Part shown: piece by piece, positions 8,650 through 18,718 of the stretch
Numbering within the stretch: the first letter of the stretch is position 1
Layout of the letters: every line of letters starts with the position of its first letter
Source of the DNA: Mantis religiosa
Lineage: Eukaryota > Arthropoda > Insecta > Mantodea > Mantidae
DNA: 64,000 bases
NCBI GenBank assembly: GCA_030765055.1
Contig: CM060950.1
Coordinates: 275,274,540 to 275,338,539 of the forward strand
Direction: 5' to 3'
Notes under the pieces: model-generated
The model's database searches: none
The model's input: only the letters and a program-made list of their open reading frames with translations
What the model was told of the DNA's origin: nothing
Program-made: the position numbers and the translations under genes

Positions 8650-10460
8650 AAGAATTTCGCATCACCAAAGAAAACAGAGAGAGCCGGGAGATGTAGGTGC
8701 CCAACTTTCCGAGTCTCCAGAGCCCACGGACGGCGTCCAACCTCCTGAGCCCACGCAATTCGTCCAACCAACAGGTACACGGGCCGCGATGTGCCCGAAA
8801 AGCTTATCGCTGGCATTGACTTGCGTGCTCGACCTCGCGGCAGTAACTCGTCGGCTCCCGGGATACTTCGGCGGGACGGCCTCCGGGTGCCGATGATGGA
8901 GTCTGTGTCGAACCACTCGGGCGCCCAGTTTCCTGATATAGGAGTGCAACACCAGCCGACGTTCGAGATTCCCCCAACCGAATTCCGCGTACAGCGTTGG
9001 ACCCAAGGCGACCGGCATTGCGTGATGGTGTCACCACTCAGACTGAGCTGGAGAGAGGAAGTTGAGCATATATAGATTATAGCGCTAAAAGCAAGGGGAG
9101 GAACTGACCTGTAATTTTCTGATTGGTCAGAATAAGAACGTTTTTGATTGGTGGAGAAGGCAGAGAATTGATTGGTGGAAATAAAAGCATTTCTGATTGG
9201 TTGAAAAAATGGTAAATTCCACCATTAAAATATTTGAAAGAAACGGGAAAACGTCTGACTATCGCTTGAAGTCTATGGCTTTCCCTTATTCTGTTACCCC
9301 TTCATTTGCTTTTTGTGAGGACGGGCTTGGTTGGCAGGAAGCAACGACGCTTGGAAGTGGTGCAAGAAGTGATTTAAATGACGACCCGTTTATCAGGAGA
9401 TCTGATGGTGGGAACATTTCCTGCACCCACCTGGAAGGGTCCCCGAAAGCACCACGGACATATCGTTGTCCCTCACCACCCTCTGCATTGACGTGCTTGC
9501 CCTACTTGAGCATGATACCCGTGCACACCTGGGGCCCCGCGGCAGTAAGTTTTGCGCCCCGTGGCCCGGAGACGTAGGCGCCTTTTGAGTTCCCACTCCC
9601 CATGGACGACATCCAACCTCCGGGTTGCCTGAAAGCACCACAGACCTATCGTCGTCCCACGGCATTGAGCGTGATGCCCTTGCACATCTGGTGCGCGCCA
9701 GTAAATCTTCGGCCGGGAGACGTAAGCGCCGAACTTTTCGAGTCCCCAGACCCCACGGATGGCGTCCATCCTCCTGGGCCCCAGATGTAGGCCCGCGGAC
9801 GCCGTGCGACCCCCCGGTACACATGTCGCAATGTGCCTGAAAAAATTATCGCTGGCATTGACGTGCTCGAACTCAAGGCACTTCGGCCCCCGGGGACGGC
9901 GGCAGAAGGGCCTCCGGGTTCGGAAGATGCAGTCCGTGTCGAACCGCTCGGGCGGCCAGCTTCCTGAGATAGTACAACACAAGCCGACATTCGAGGGGGC
10001 AGGTTCCTCCTCACCACCCGAACTCCGCGGAATTCGCTGGGGTTCAAGGATGGCTTCCGACTCCGAGTAAAAGGGTCGCGATGTGCCTGAAAGCACCACA
10101 GACTTATTGTTGTCTCCTCGATTTGACGTGCCTGACGTTGCGGCAGTAACTCTTCGGCCACCAGGAGACGCCGGTGGGTATTACTCCGGGTCCCGATGAC
10201 GGAGTCCATGTCGAACCGCTCGGGCGCCCAGTTTCCTGAAATAGGAGTACAACACTAGCCGACTTTCGAGTTGGGGTTCACCCTCACCAGCTGAACTCCA
10301 CGGAAGCCGCCCGGGCCCAAGGACGGCGTCCGACCTCCGGATACACGGGTCGCGATGTGCCCGAAAGCTTATCGCTGGCATTGATGCGCGTGCTCGACCT
10401 TGCCGCAGTAATTCTTCGGCTCTCCGGAGACGTCGGCGGGACCACCTCCGGGCCCTGATG
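8650..10460. repeat. GC-rich degenerate repeat array, about six units
   Basis: The block is sharply GC-richer than its surroundings. A recurring unit contains ATGTGCC(C/T)GAAA, then CTTATCGCTGGCATTGA, a GTGCTCGA segment, GGCAGTAA(C)TCTTCGGC, GTGTCGAACC(A/G)CTCGGGC and GTTTCCTGA(T/A)ATAGGAGT. Copies start near 8788, 9428, 9628, 9832, 10080 and 10356, with irregular spacing of 200-640 bp and internal deletions. Long ORFs on both strands inside it are by-products of the base composition. It may be a subterminal repeat array of an unidentified element that also owns the ORF cluster at 7640-8423. Confidence 0.6.
9110..9210 (-). promoter_or_regulatory. Cluster of four CCAAT boxes
   Basis: Four GATTGG motifs (CCAAT on the - strand) occur within 100 nt, at about 9117, 9148, 9169 and 9195. 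The last two form a near copy of the 8595-8640 unit. The clustering is well above chance for a 6-mer. Confidence 0.35.
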
Positions 10461-10463
10461 ATT

Positions 10464-10464
<1 letters not shown>

Positions 10465-10532
<68 letters not shown>
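10465..10532. repeat. (ATT)n microsatellite
   Basis: About 22 uninterrupted ATT units follow the GC-rich array and could mark its edge. Confidence 0.97.
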
Positions 10533-10534
<2 letters not shown>

Positions 10535-11199
10535 CTATATACATGTATGAAGCTAATGGTTAAGTATCATAGGATTTGAAATGTTCCATTTGTCTCTCTG
10601 TATGTATTTATGTCTACCAAGTTTCATACGCAGCGGCTTCAAGCATACAAACCAGCTGGTGTACGTATTAGTGAATATAACCAATGCTGAACATAGTTGA
10701 GAAGCTTGGCCTGGAGGTTGTCTTTAGCTGTGTCCTTTCTGGATCTGCCTGCTATGGTAATTATGGATATTACATAAGAAAGCTCTGTCCTATTACAGAA
10801 AAGATATCAATTTCAGTATTTCAGTTGCAAGTGGCCCGAACTATTCACAAACAGGTGACTTATTTGTACTACTCGTACTAAAGGTTAAAACTTACGTATC
10901 TGTTACTAGGGCCAACTTTTCGGAAAACAAATCACATTTGTATTTGAAAACTGCCTCCCAATCAGAGTTGCGAATTTTGAGCTTTTAGCACCATATCTGG
11001 TGACAGAGCAAAAATCTTGTGTTTTTTTTTAAATATTTATGAAACTTGCGAAGTAAGTTGACGTTCATTAGCCGAATAGCATGATAAACATCGTTGCTAG
11101 TCCTATACTTATTTTATCCGTTACCTAAGTAAAATCTACTAAGTTTATGAATTATAAGAATTTTTTTGTATAATTACGTCCTTAACTTTTAAGTTATAT
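10533..11199. other. Intron sequence, no gene seen
   Basis: AT-rich sequence with a 65-residue ORF (10684-10881) that has no motif. Nothing else is supported. Confidence 0.4.
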
Positions 11200-11400
11200 C
11201 GGACGATGAATGGAATGGGTGAAATGATGCTCAAATGGCCCCAGGGTCCATGGAGCTTAGTTACCCAACATTCGTCTTTTAGGATAAGAGAAAACCCTGG
11301 AAAAAACCTTATCCAGGTAACTCACTCTGACCGAGATTCGAACTCGGGACCTCTTGAACGTGAGGGTAATGAACCAAATATTTTATCTGTCATGGTGAGA
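11200..11400 (-). mobile_element. tRNA-derived SINE, 5'-truncated, - strand
   Basis: On the - strand a good RNA polymerase III B box (GAGTTCGAATCTCGG, within 11331-11348) is followed by a body with a self-complementary CCTGGATAAGG...CCAGGG segment and ends near ATTCCATTCATCG. The A-box end is missing or unrecognisable. This architecture is typical of insect tRNA-derived SINEs. Confidence 0.65.
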
Positions 11401-11784
11401 AACAGATGTTCCAAATTGTATTGCTCAAACATCAGAGGGTTTTTCATCTGTTATTTGGAATAGTTTAAAATCCGATATGGATATTCCTAAGTACCCGGAT
11501 TCGTTCTTCAATAGCTCCACCTTAAACTTCACAAACTCGTCAAACATTGTAAACACCCACCTCGCGGGAACTGCACCTTCATGCATAGCCATCACGGATA
11601 AGTCTGTTTCGTTATACCCTGAAAATACTTTTTCGACTCTCTGCCCCTTTGCGCTAAAATTGAAAGTGTGGGCTGCAAGGTTAAGTTGACGCCATCAGAC
11701 TCCATGTTGGTATCACTAGCATTGGTCGACATCACCCGGAGAAGATGGGGGGGGGGGGGCAAGAGGAATTTTCTTTCGTAAAGT
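11401..11784. other. Intron sequence, no gene seen
   Basis: Contains a small ORF (11477-11689) without motif and a 10-base G run near 11750. Nothing more is supported. Confidence 0.4.
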
Positions 11785-12095
11785 TAAGCTTGCAGAAAAC
11801 AAAGAATGCTCCTTGTTTCAAAACAAATTTTTAAAACGCTAAGCACTTCCTAACCTCTACCGCAGAATTATTGCTTCAAGTTATATCACTGATGTGAACC
11901 TTAAAAAGCGCAAGGTTTTATTTCCACACTATCCACTTTTAACAACAAAATTCCCTGCTTTTAAACAGAACTGCTTTTATAGTTTAGCTTGCAGAAAAAA
12001 AAACCAATGGTCCTTATCTTAAAAACAAATTTTTAAAAAGCTATTCACTGCCTAGTTTGTATCGCAGAAGAGTTGCTTTTAAACAGAACTGCTTT
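11785..12095. repeat. Imperfect tandem duplication (about 170 bp, two units)
   Basis: GCTTGCAGAAAAC-AA-AATG-TCCTT and AAAACAAATTTTTAAAA-GCTA followed by TCGCAGAA-AGTTGCTT occur at 11788-11880 and again at 11966-12078. TTTTAAACAGAACTGCTTTTAT also appears at 11957 and 12075. It lies just outside the left inverted repeat of the 12203-17579 element. Confidence 0.6.
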
Positions 12096-12530
12096 TATAG
12101 GCATCCCCTCTTCTTTCGTGTTGCCGAATCCAGAAGATGATTCTGCAAATTCATGTATTGGAAAGGAGTTTGAATTTTTAAAACATACAGCTTTTATTTC
12201 TGTAAACGGATGGAGGTAAAATACCAGTAGGCCAAACTCTCTATAGCGGTTTGACGTTATGCAAAAAGCTGTTGAGAGTGGCATTAAAATAGTTGAAGCA
12301 TACGAATGTACGTATTTTTAAAACACAATTGTAATGAGCATTGTCTGAGAAAATAAAATCCTTTTAGATGCAAATCATTCATTCGTCAAGCACAGAAATG
12401 GTGACACATTCTTTCTGTTTGGCTTTTAACCAACATCTATCATCCGTATGTACGTTCATTCATTGTGTTCCACGTCCCAATTCCGTGAATTGCGGCATTA
12501 TTTTGATCTTTGTTTTAAATGCTCAGTAGC

Positions 12531-14480
12531 CACTTCCTTGAAAATTGAATCTTGCTGACCTTTTCGCTTCCAGTGCTTGCGAGAAAAATCATGTTTCCCC
12601 CAGAAAAAGAATGTGAGCTTAGCACTTTCAACACTTTTCACTCTTGTTCAAATTACTCTTAAAATCAAGAGAAATGATTGGCTCTGCTCTTGAATAATTA
12701 ATAATTCATACTTCCATTCCAAAGTAGAATATTTAACTCTGCATAAGCATTTACGTGCTCTTACACAATTTTACATAAAAATAGTCTTTTTCTAATGGCG
12801 AATGTTGCAACAATTAACTTTTCAATTAGCACACACGCTACTGATGCATCTTTGATCTTGTGCAAAAGAAGGCCACTTGCTAGCTTCTTATGTTGCCGTA
12901 GTTATGCACTCATTTATCCAATTTTTATTGGTTAACGTCACTATATTATGCAAAAACATTCTGAAAACTGCCTATCCTGATAATATTACATAAAATCTAG
13001 CTTGTGTTGCTTCATTCCATAGGCTACCTAATTTCACACTTCTATTTTTACATAAATTACCATTTCCATAGCCATTCAAAATACATTTTTTAAATAATTT
13101 AAACCAAATATGAAATAACACCCACAATGAAGTATTATAAATGATTTCCTGAATTGGATTTGAAATAGTTTTGCATTATCGGATGGTTTGTCGTTTAATT
13201 CTGAGTAAAGTGAAACCTGCATTTGATTTCCGTATTTTAATTATGTGCTTAATTGACCAGTCGAGAGGTGAAACCAGTAATATTTGTATGCGTAAACATT
13301 TAGGCAATCTATCATAAACAGTTATTATTCTATTCATTATCGTGCACAGATGTCTCATGAGCAAGAATTGGTATTTGGTATAGCAATGTCGTACTACCAT
13401 TAGTTATGGCCTATAGAGAGAAGTACACATGTGGTGTTCTTTCCTTGAGCAATGAGGATATAAATACATTATTAAATACAAGAAAATAAAAATCTGAATT
13501 TATCCATGCTCTGCTGATAATACCCTAATAACAGTCCTGCTCACATCTCGCTCAGAGTGGAAATTATACAAATGGCTGTCTGTTTATTGGTTCAACACTT
13601 CAGAGGATAACGGAAACGAGAGAAGCATACAGTGTAACTCAGCTGTGGTTCTGAAATATTAATTTGTGATTTATTTCCTAAAATATATAAAGCTAAGATT
13701 GCAAAAATATTCCTTCTCACCCGGATATCCAGCGTTCAATTCTTAATTGGGATGGAGATTTTTCTTTAATGAAGTTTATTCCCTTCATTCCATAGGGTTC
13801 TGGAACAGTGGATGTAAAAATGGATGTGTATATGAAAATAACATACACAACGAAAATATGTAAAACTTAAAGAAGGTAAAACAGTCAGGTGTTTCAGATG
13901 CGCAAACTTGATACTATAGCAGTTAGACTGCCTTTAGATATTCATCCTCCCCCAAAAAGTACTAAAATTAAATTAAACAAATTTAAAGAAATACTAGTGC
14001 TATAATTGTTTAAGTGTATTTACTGGTTGCATATATTACTGCTGTATCTGGCAACATTAAACTTGCAAGATAAAACACACTATTTTGTGGAAATAATTAT
14101 TTCTTTCACACTAGCTGTCTCTAGGCTTAGTGCAAATCTGGCAAAGTAAAGAAGAATTTGACATTAATATTTACACTAACGCAAGCAAAGTACACAGGCT
14201 TCTGGAACACTCTATTTTAATGGTGGAGGTATATAAAGTGCTGTCTTTTTTTTTCTTTTTCTTTTCAAATTTTGGTTGGAATTTCGTTTTTTGTATGTTA
14301 TTCCTTTGGCAATGCCAAGAAAGCAGAATTTCAAAACCATCACATAGCAAACAGTTTTTAAAAACATTGAACTATAACGTAAGCCTTCTATATTTAACTT
14401 TCATAGGGAAAAGGTCAACACGATTTCATTCTCAAGGAAGTGGCTACTGGGCGTTTAAGACGGATCAAATAATACTGCCT
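12531..14480. other. Interior of the inverted-repeat element, no gene seen
   Basis: About 1.9 kb of AT-rich sequence. Small ORFs at 13176-13400 (- strand) and 14130-14513 (+ strand) show no known domain and no consistent codon pattern. If a transposase once existed it has been lost. Confidence 0.45.
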
Positions 14481-14575
14481 TTGTGGAGATGGGACGTACA
14501 AGACAATGAATGAACGTACATACGGATGATAGAAGTCGCTTAAAAACCGATACAGAATGCTATATTTAATTTTTT

Positions 14576-15156
14576 CTTTGGTAGGAAATAGCTTGACAAG
14601 TGAATGTTTTGCATCTGAAAAGATTTTATTTTCTCAGAAAATGCTAATTACAATTTCGGTTGTTTAAAATAGTTTAATACCATTCGCAACAGCTTTTTGC
14701 ATAACAATAAGCTGCTATAAAGAGTTTGGCCTACTATCTTTGGTAGGAAATAGCTTGACTAGTGAATGTTTTGCAACTGAAAGTATTTTATTTTCTCAGA
14801 AAATGCTCATTACAATTGTGATTGTTTAAAATAGTTTAATGCCATTCTCAACAGCTTTTTGCATAACAATAAGCTGCTATAAAGAGTTTGGCCTACTGTC
14901 TTTGGTAGGAAATAGCTTGACGAGTGAATGTTTTGCATCTGAAAGGAGTCTATTTTCTCAGAAAACGCTCATCACAATTGTGATTGTTTAAAATAGTTTA
15001 ATGCCATTCTCAACAGCTTTTTGCATAACGATAAACCGCTATAAAGAATTTGGCCTACTGTCTTTGGTAGGAAATAGTTTGACTAGTGAATGTTTTGCAT
15101 CTGAAAGGATTTTATTTTCTCAGACAATACTCATTACAATTGTGATTAAAAAATAT
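14576..15156. repeat. 162-bp tandem repeat (3.6 units, continued at 17467-17558)
   Basis: Units begin CTTTGGTAGGAAATAG at 14576, 14738, 14900 and 15062, exactly 162 bp apart, and each ends in AAAGAGTTTGGCCTACT. The left arm of the host element holds only one inverted copy (12220-12400). The fourth unit is cut at 15156 by the gypsy copy and resumes at 17467. Confidence 0.9.
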
Positions 15157-15711
15157 TGTGACTTTGTGGGTTCGTGAAATAAAAAGTCCAATTACACCAC
15201 TCAACAATGTTCTTTATTTCCACCGACTTACAGTTAAACACTTGCCAATTACACAGAATTACGTGCTGCAACAATTACAATTCACCAGTTCGTCCGTTAC
15301 AATTTCACTGTACTCGCGGTTACGTAAGCTCCGGTACACATTCACAGTTACGTACAGTCTTCCGTTGCACAATCCTTTCGTTCATTAACACGTCACTGAC
15401 TAACACTGCCTTCTTACACCAAGAACTGTCCTCACTCACACACTAACCAACTGACTGACTCCGTCTGTCTGCAACCCCCCTTTATATATGAATATCGCCG
15501 ACTTCTCCGCTTTTCTGGTTCCCAGGCGAAGATTCCAGTAAACGAAAGATCGAGAATCCGGTGTAGGAGAAACAGACGGCACAGTCATGTTTTTCCCCTG
15601 ACCACAGCCTGTCACCACTATAGGACAAACGAGGTGAGGGCGTGGCTAACCGAACCTTCCCTGTCTCCCGCTCCCAGCTGCTTCACAGGGTGTTCCAGCG
15701 CTCGCGTTACA
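15157..15711 (-). repeat. 3' LTR of gypsy copy 3
   Basis: In - strand sense the LTR begins TGTAACGCGAGCG and ends CACAAAGTCACA. A TATATAAAGG promoter box lies near 15480-15490 and an AATAAAG polyadenylation signal near 15212-15220, in the order expected for U3-R-U5 read on the - strand. Confidence 0.95.
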
Positions 15712-16590
15712 CTGCTCCCTCCTCAAAGCTGTTCGCCCCGAACAGCCCCATCGTAGCGTGCGAGGCGGTCCAGGTGTACCACCAGCATCTGCCCGGAGTC
15801 TGAGCCAGAAGTAGCGCTGCCGTAGTTTGTGAATCATTCGGTTCGCTCCCAGGTGTCCCCCTGAAGTACCGGCGTGCACTTCCTCCAAGACTTCCGGGAC
15901 CTTACTCCGGGGAAGTACCAACTGTCCTCTCTGCGCCTTCCCATCGGGTGACTCCCATACCCGGAACAGCACGCCCTCTCTGGTCTTCAACGAGTCCCAT
16001 TGGGCCCAGTGCGACTTGTAGGTGGCGCTCCTCGGTGCGATGTCCTCCCAGGTTGGTCTCGTCCCTGCGTCCACTTCCCTCAAGAGTGGCCCCAAGTCTG
16101 CGTCCGCCAGCTGCTCCCTCCTCAGGCCTGCACTATCCCAGCCTTCAGCAGGCACTGCCACAACTACTCGGACTGCTGCGGCACGCTCCTTCTCTTCCAC
16201 TCTTGTGCGCTCATGGCCGTCCTGGATCTGCGGTAGGACACCTCCAATGTAATGGTCGCTAGCGTCGGTGTCCACAATGAAGGCGCCACCCGGTTGTGGG
16301 AAACCCAAAATTGGAGCACTGCACAGGGTCCCCTTCGGGTGCTGGAAAGCGCCTTCGGCGTCCTCCGTCCACACATAAGGCCGGTTTTCCTCCGTCAGGC
16401 GGGTGAGGGGTTTTGCGATGTTGTCGGCCTTTTCCTCGAGATCATTAAGGCGGTCGTCTACTTGACCCTTCCGCTTGCCCAGGTTCGCGACGTCATCCCT
16501 CACGCCGGCCAAACGTTCCTCAAACTTTGCGGCGAGAGCCTCGTTCGCCGCCCTCATCTCCGTTGTCAGTTCGGCCATCTTTGAGGTCAT
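15646..16590 (-). CDS. Gypsy copy 3 chimeric ORF: gag coil, RNase H, integrase pieces
   Basis: One open frame of 314 residues. Residues 1-56 continue the gag coiled coil (MAELTTEMRAANEALAAKFE). At about residue 57 it switches to the RT-RNase H connection (IAKPLTRLTEENRPYVW) and an RNase H start with VDTDASDHYIG. Near residue 125 it jumps to the spacer before integrase (REQLADADLGPLLREV), then the integrase HHCC region (HAGTSGGHLGANRMIHKLRQ), and finally to sequence near the polypurine tract. Protease, RT active site and integrase core are missing. The junctions keep the frame open, which may be chance or selection. Confidence 0.8.
   Translation of the reverse strand: MTSKMAELTTEMRAANEALAAKFEERLAGVRDDVANLGKRKGQVDDRLNDLEEKADNIAKPLTRLTEENRPYVWTEDAEGAFQHPKGTLCSAPILGFPQPGGAFIVDTDASDHYIGGVLPQIQDGHERTRVEEKERAAAVRVVVAVPAEGWDSAGLRREQLADADLGPLLREVDAGTRPTWEDIAPRSATYKSHWAQWDSLKTREGVLFRVWESPDGKAQRGQLVLPRSKVPEVLEEVHAGTSGGHLGANRMIHKLRQRYFWLRLRADAGGTPGPPRTLRWGCSGRTALRREQCNASAGTPCEAAGSGRQGRFG
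15712..15730 (-). other. Polypurine tract of gypsy copy 3
   Basis: The - strand reads AGCTTTGAGGAGGGAGCAG directly before the 3' LTR. A similar purine run precedes the LTR at 56437-56455. Confidence 0.7.
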
Positions 16591-16630
16591 TCGTGGCCAA
16601 GTTGTTGTTAGCCGTTTCCGTCTTCGCTGT

Positions 16631-16870
16631 TCATTCGGCCTTCATTTCTTCCATCTTCTCGGTGATGTCGTCGTTGGCCGTCTTCATTTGTTTCAACTCG
16701 GCGGTGATGTTGTCGTTGGCCATCTTCATTTGTTTCAACTCGGCGGTGAGGTTGTTGTTTGCCGCTTCTGTTTTTGCAGCGAGGTTTTCATTTGCCGTCT
16801 TCATTTCCGAGATTAGTTCGGCCTTCATTTCCATCATTTTCTCCAAAATCTTTTCCAATGCCGCGTCCAT
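16631..16870 (-). CDS. Gypsy copy 3 gag N-terminus, coiled coil
   Basis: From the ATG at 16870 the frame encodes 79 residues beginning MDAALEKILEKMMEMKAELI. It is built of repeated units (EMKTANENLAAKTEAANNNL, then QMKMANDNITAELK and QMKTANDDITEKME), a long heptad-like coiled coil that probably drives gag assembly. It ends with a stop at 16631, but the coil continues in another frame at 16590, so one frameshift separates the two parts. The same coiled coil is present in copies 1 and 2. Confidence 0.75.
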   Translation of the reverse strand: MDAALEKILEKMMEMKAELISEMKTANENLAAKTEAANNNLTAELKQMKMANDNITAELKQMKTANDDITEKMEEMKAE

Positions 16871-16893
16871 GGTTGTAATGTTCGGTGATGTTT

Positions 16894-16912
16894 TCCCGCT
16901 TCCTGACACCAG
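16894..16912 (-). other. Candidate primer-binding site of gypsy copy 3
   Basis: Directly inside the 5' LTR the - strand reads TGGTGTCAGGAAGCGGG after one base. TGG is complementary to the CCA end of tRNAs. Which tRNA serves as primer was not determined. Confidence 0.6.
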
Positions 16913-17466
16913 TGTGACTTTGTGGGTTCGTGAAATAAAAAGTCCAATTACACCACTCAACAATGTTCTTTATTTCCACCGACTTACAGTTAAACACTTG
17001 CCAATTACACAGAATTACGTGCTGCAACAATTACAATTCACCAGTTCGTCCGTTACAATTTCACTGTACTCGCGGTTACGTAAGCTCCGGTACACATTCA
17101 CAGTTACGTACAGTCTTCCGTTGCACAATCCTTTCGTTCATTAACACGTCACTGACTAACACTGCCTTCTTACACCAAGAACTGTCCTCACTCACACACT
17201 AACCAACTGACTGACTCCGTCTGTCTGCATCCCCCTTTATATATGAATATCGCCGACTTCTCCGCTTTTCTGGTTCCCAGGCGAAGATTCCAGTAAACGA
17301 AAGATCGAGAATCCGGTGTAGGAGAAACAGACGGCACAGTCATGTTTTTCCCCTGACCACAGCCTGTCACCACTATAGGACAAACGAGGCGAGGGCGTGG
17401 CTAACCGAACCTTCCCTGTCTCCCGCTCCCAGCTGCTTCACAGGGTGTTCCAGCGCTCGCGTTACA
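16913..17466 (-). repeat. 5' LTR of gypsy copy 3
   Basis: This LTR is nearly identical to 15157-15711, with one base missing in the C run near 17229. The near identity implies recent insertion, since LTRs are identical when an element inserts. Confidence 0.95.
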
Positions 17467-17579
17467 ATATGTACATTTGTATGCTTAAACTAGTTTAATG
17501 CCATTCTCAACAGCATTATGCATAACAATAAACCGCTATAAAGAGTTTGGCCTACTGGTAATTTACCTCCATCCGTTTA

Positions 17580-18407
17580 TGTTCAAAGTACAAACAATTT
17601 AACCAGCTAAAACATTTCGCAGCAATATTTTTGTGTTCAGTGCAATGTCAGTGTACTTCTTTCCTGTAAGTAGTAAATTAAATTTTTATCATAAACAATA
17701 TATATGTGCATCCTGTATATGTTATCTGTGTTCAAAGAACAAAAACCATTTAAGTATATAAAAATATTTTGCAGTAAAAAAGTGTTATATGATCTGTGTA
17801 CATCTTTGCTGTAAGTAGTAAATTAAGCTTTTATCGTTAAAATATACAAGTGCATCATGTATATTCTTAATGAAATGTAAAAAAAGCCCCTTTTCAATCA
17901 ATTGGTTTAACGATAAATCTGCCAGCATGTTCAAACGACATAGTTCCCCAATCCACCACCAAGCGATGCTAGCGCCATAGTTCACCAATCAACCACCACC
18001 AAAGAGCGACACTAGCGCTCTACTTTCCCCTGGTGGCAGAAATATTGTTAATCTAATTGCTTTAAATGGGGTTACAACTACTATGCTCATTTGTCTATGA
18101 CTAATGGTTCTGGAGGAGAGAATTTAAGGAATATCATTTTGATACAAATCATTAAGTTGTTCCATATACAGCGATAATTATCAACTTTTATTGAATATAC
18201 ATATATGCAAAACTTAAAGAAGTTCTTGGAAAACTACAGTGTTTGGAGTATTAAAGAAATGTTAAAAATTGGTCATGGACAACAATGTTATTAGAAGCTC
18301 TGAATATAAGCAACCATTTTTTTGTTTTATAACCCTCCTGCACTATATGAAGACCACTCAGCTAGTTTATCCTCTTTTAATTTAGTTGCTTTTAACTGCT
18401 TCATGTG

Positions 18408-18408
<1 letters not shown>
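17580..18408. other. Intron sequence, no gene seen
   Basis: AT-rich sequence. A short segment near 17930-18030 repeats CCACCACCAA and a small palindromic AGCG-CACTAGCGCT. No coding motif was found. Confidence 0.4.

Positions 18409-18471
<63 letters not shown>
18409..18471. repeat. (TA)n microsatellite
   Basis: About 31 uninterrupted TA units. Confidence 0.97.
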
Positions 18472-18474
<3 letters not shown>

Positions 18475-18614
18475 CAATGAACTTTGAGCACTTTTAGCTG
18501 TCACCTATCCCTAATACTTGACGTAATTTGTTTTTTATACTTTATATTATTTGTATTGTTGTAAATATTTGTATTGACCTATTCAATGTCATTGTATTGA
18601 CTTAATGGATAAAT

Positions 18615-18615
<1 letters not shown>

Positions 18616-18645
<30 letters not shown>

Positions 18646-18718
18646 TACTACCACTACTACTACCACTACTACTACCACTACTACTACCACTACTACTACC
18701 ACTACTACTACTACTACT
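18616..18718. repeat. (ACT)n microsatellite with ACC variants
   Basis: About 34 triplets, mostly ACT with regularly spaced ACC replacements, including a higher-order 12-bp pattern of three ACT plus one ACC. Confidence 0.97.

Larger units (their letters stand above)
15157..17466 (-). mobile_element. Gypsy copy 3, recent, internally deleted, complete with LTRs
   Basis: Two direct LTRs (15157-15711 and 16913-17466) differ at only about two bases and one indel. The flanks are ATAT on both sides (15153-15156 and 17467-17470), a 4-bp target-site duplication typical of gypsy. The interior is only 1.2 kb instead of the several kb needed for gag-pol. It joins pieces of gag, RNase H, integrase zinc region and integrase tail, all in element order. 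It must have been mobilised by proteins from an autonomous relative. Confidence 0.95.
12203..17579. mobile_element. Inverted-repeat DNA element without visible transposase, carrying a nested gypsy copy
   Basis: The left end TAAACGGATGGAGGTAAA (12203) is matched by its reverse complement TTTACCTCCATCCGTTTA ending at 17579. The match continues inward: GTAGGCCAAACTCT, GCAAAAAGCTGTTGAGA and the CATCCGTATGTACGTTCATT block at 12450 pair with 17480-17560 and 14500-14530. The arms are about 300 bp, with the right arm expanded fourfold by 162-bp tandem units. The ends start with TA, consistent with a TA target, but this is not proven. The 2 kb interior has no transposase, so the element is non-autonomous or decayed. 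Confidence 0.7.

Noticed and set aside
8460..10381. Many overlapping ORFs of 65-208 aa on both strands
   Set aside because: They arise from GC-rich repeats, overlap on opposite strands and share no protein motif.
11331..11351. Functional tRNA gene
   Set aside because: Only a B box is present and no cloverleaf can be formed; the body is that of a SINE.
14576..15156. Regularly spaced repeats as a CRISPR-like array
   Set aside because: The whole 162-bp unit is repeated without unique spacers, and the context is a eukaryotic transposon.
16527..17144. 205-aa + strand ORF
   Set aside because: It is antisense to the gypsy coiled coil and runs into the LTR.
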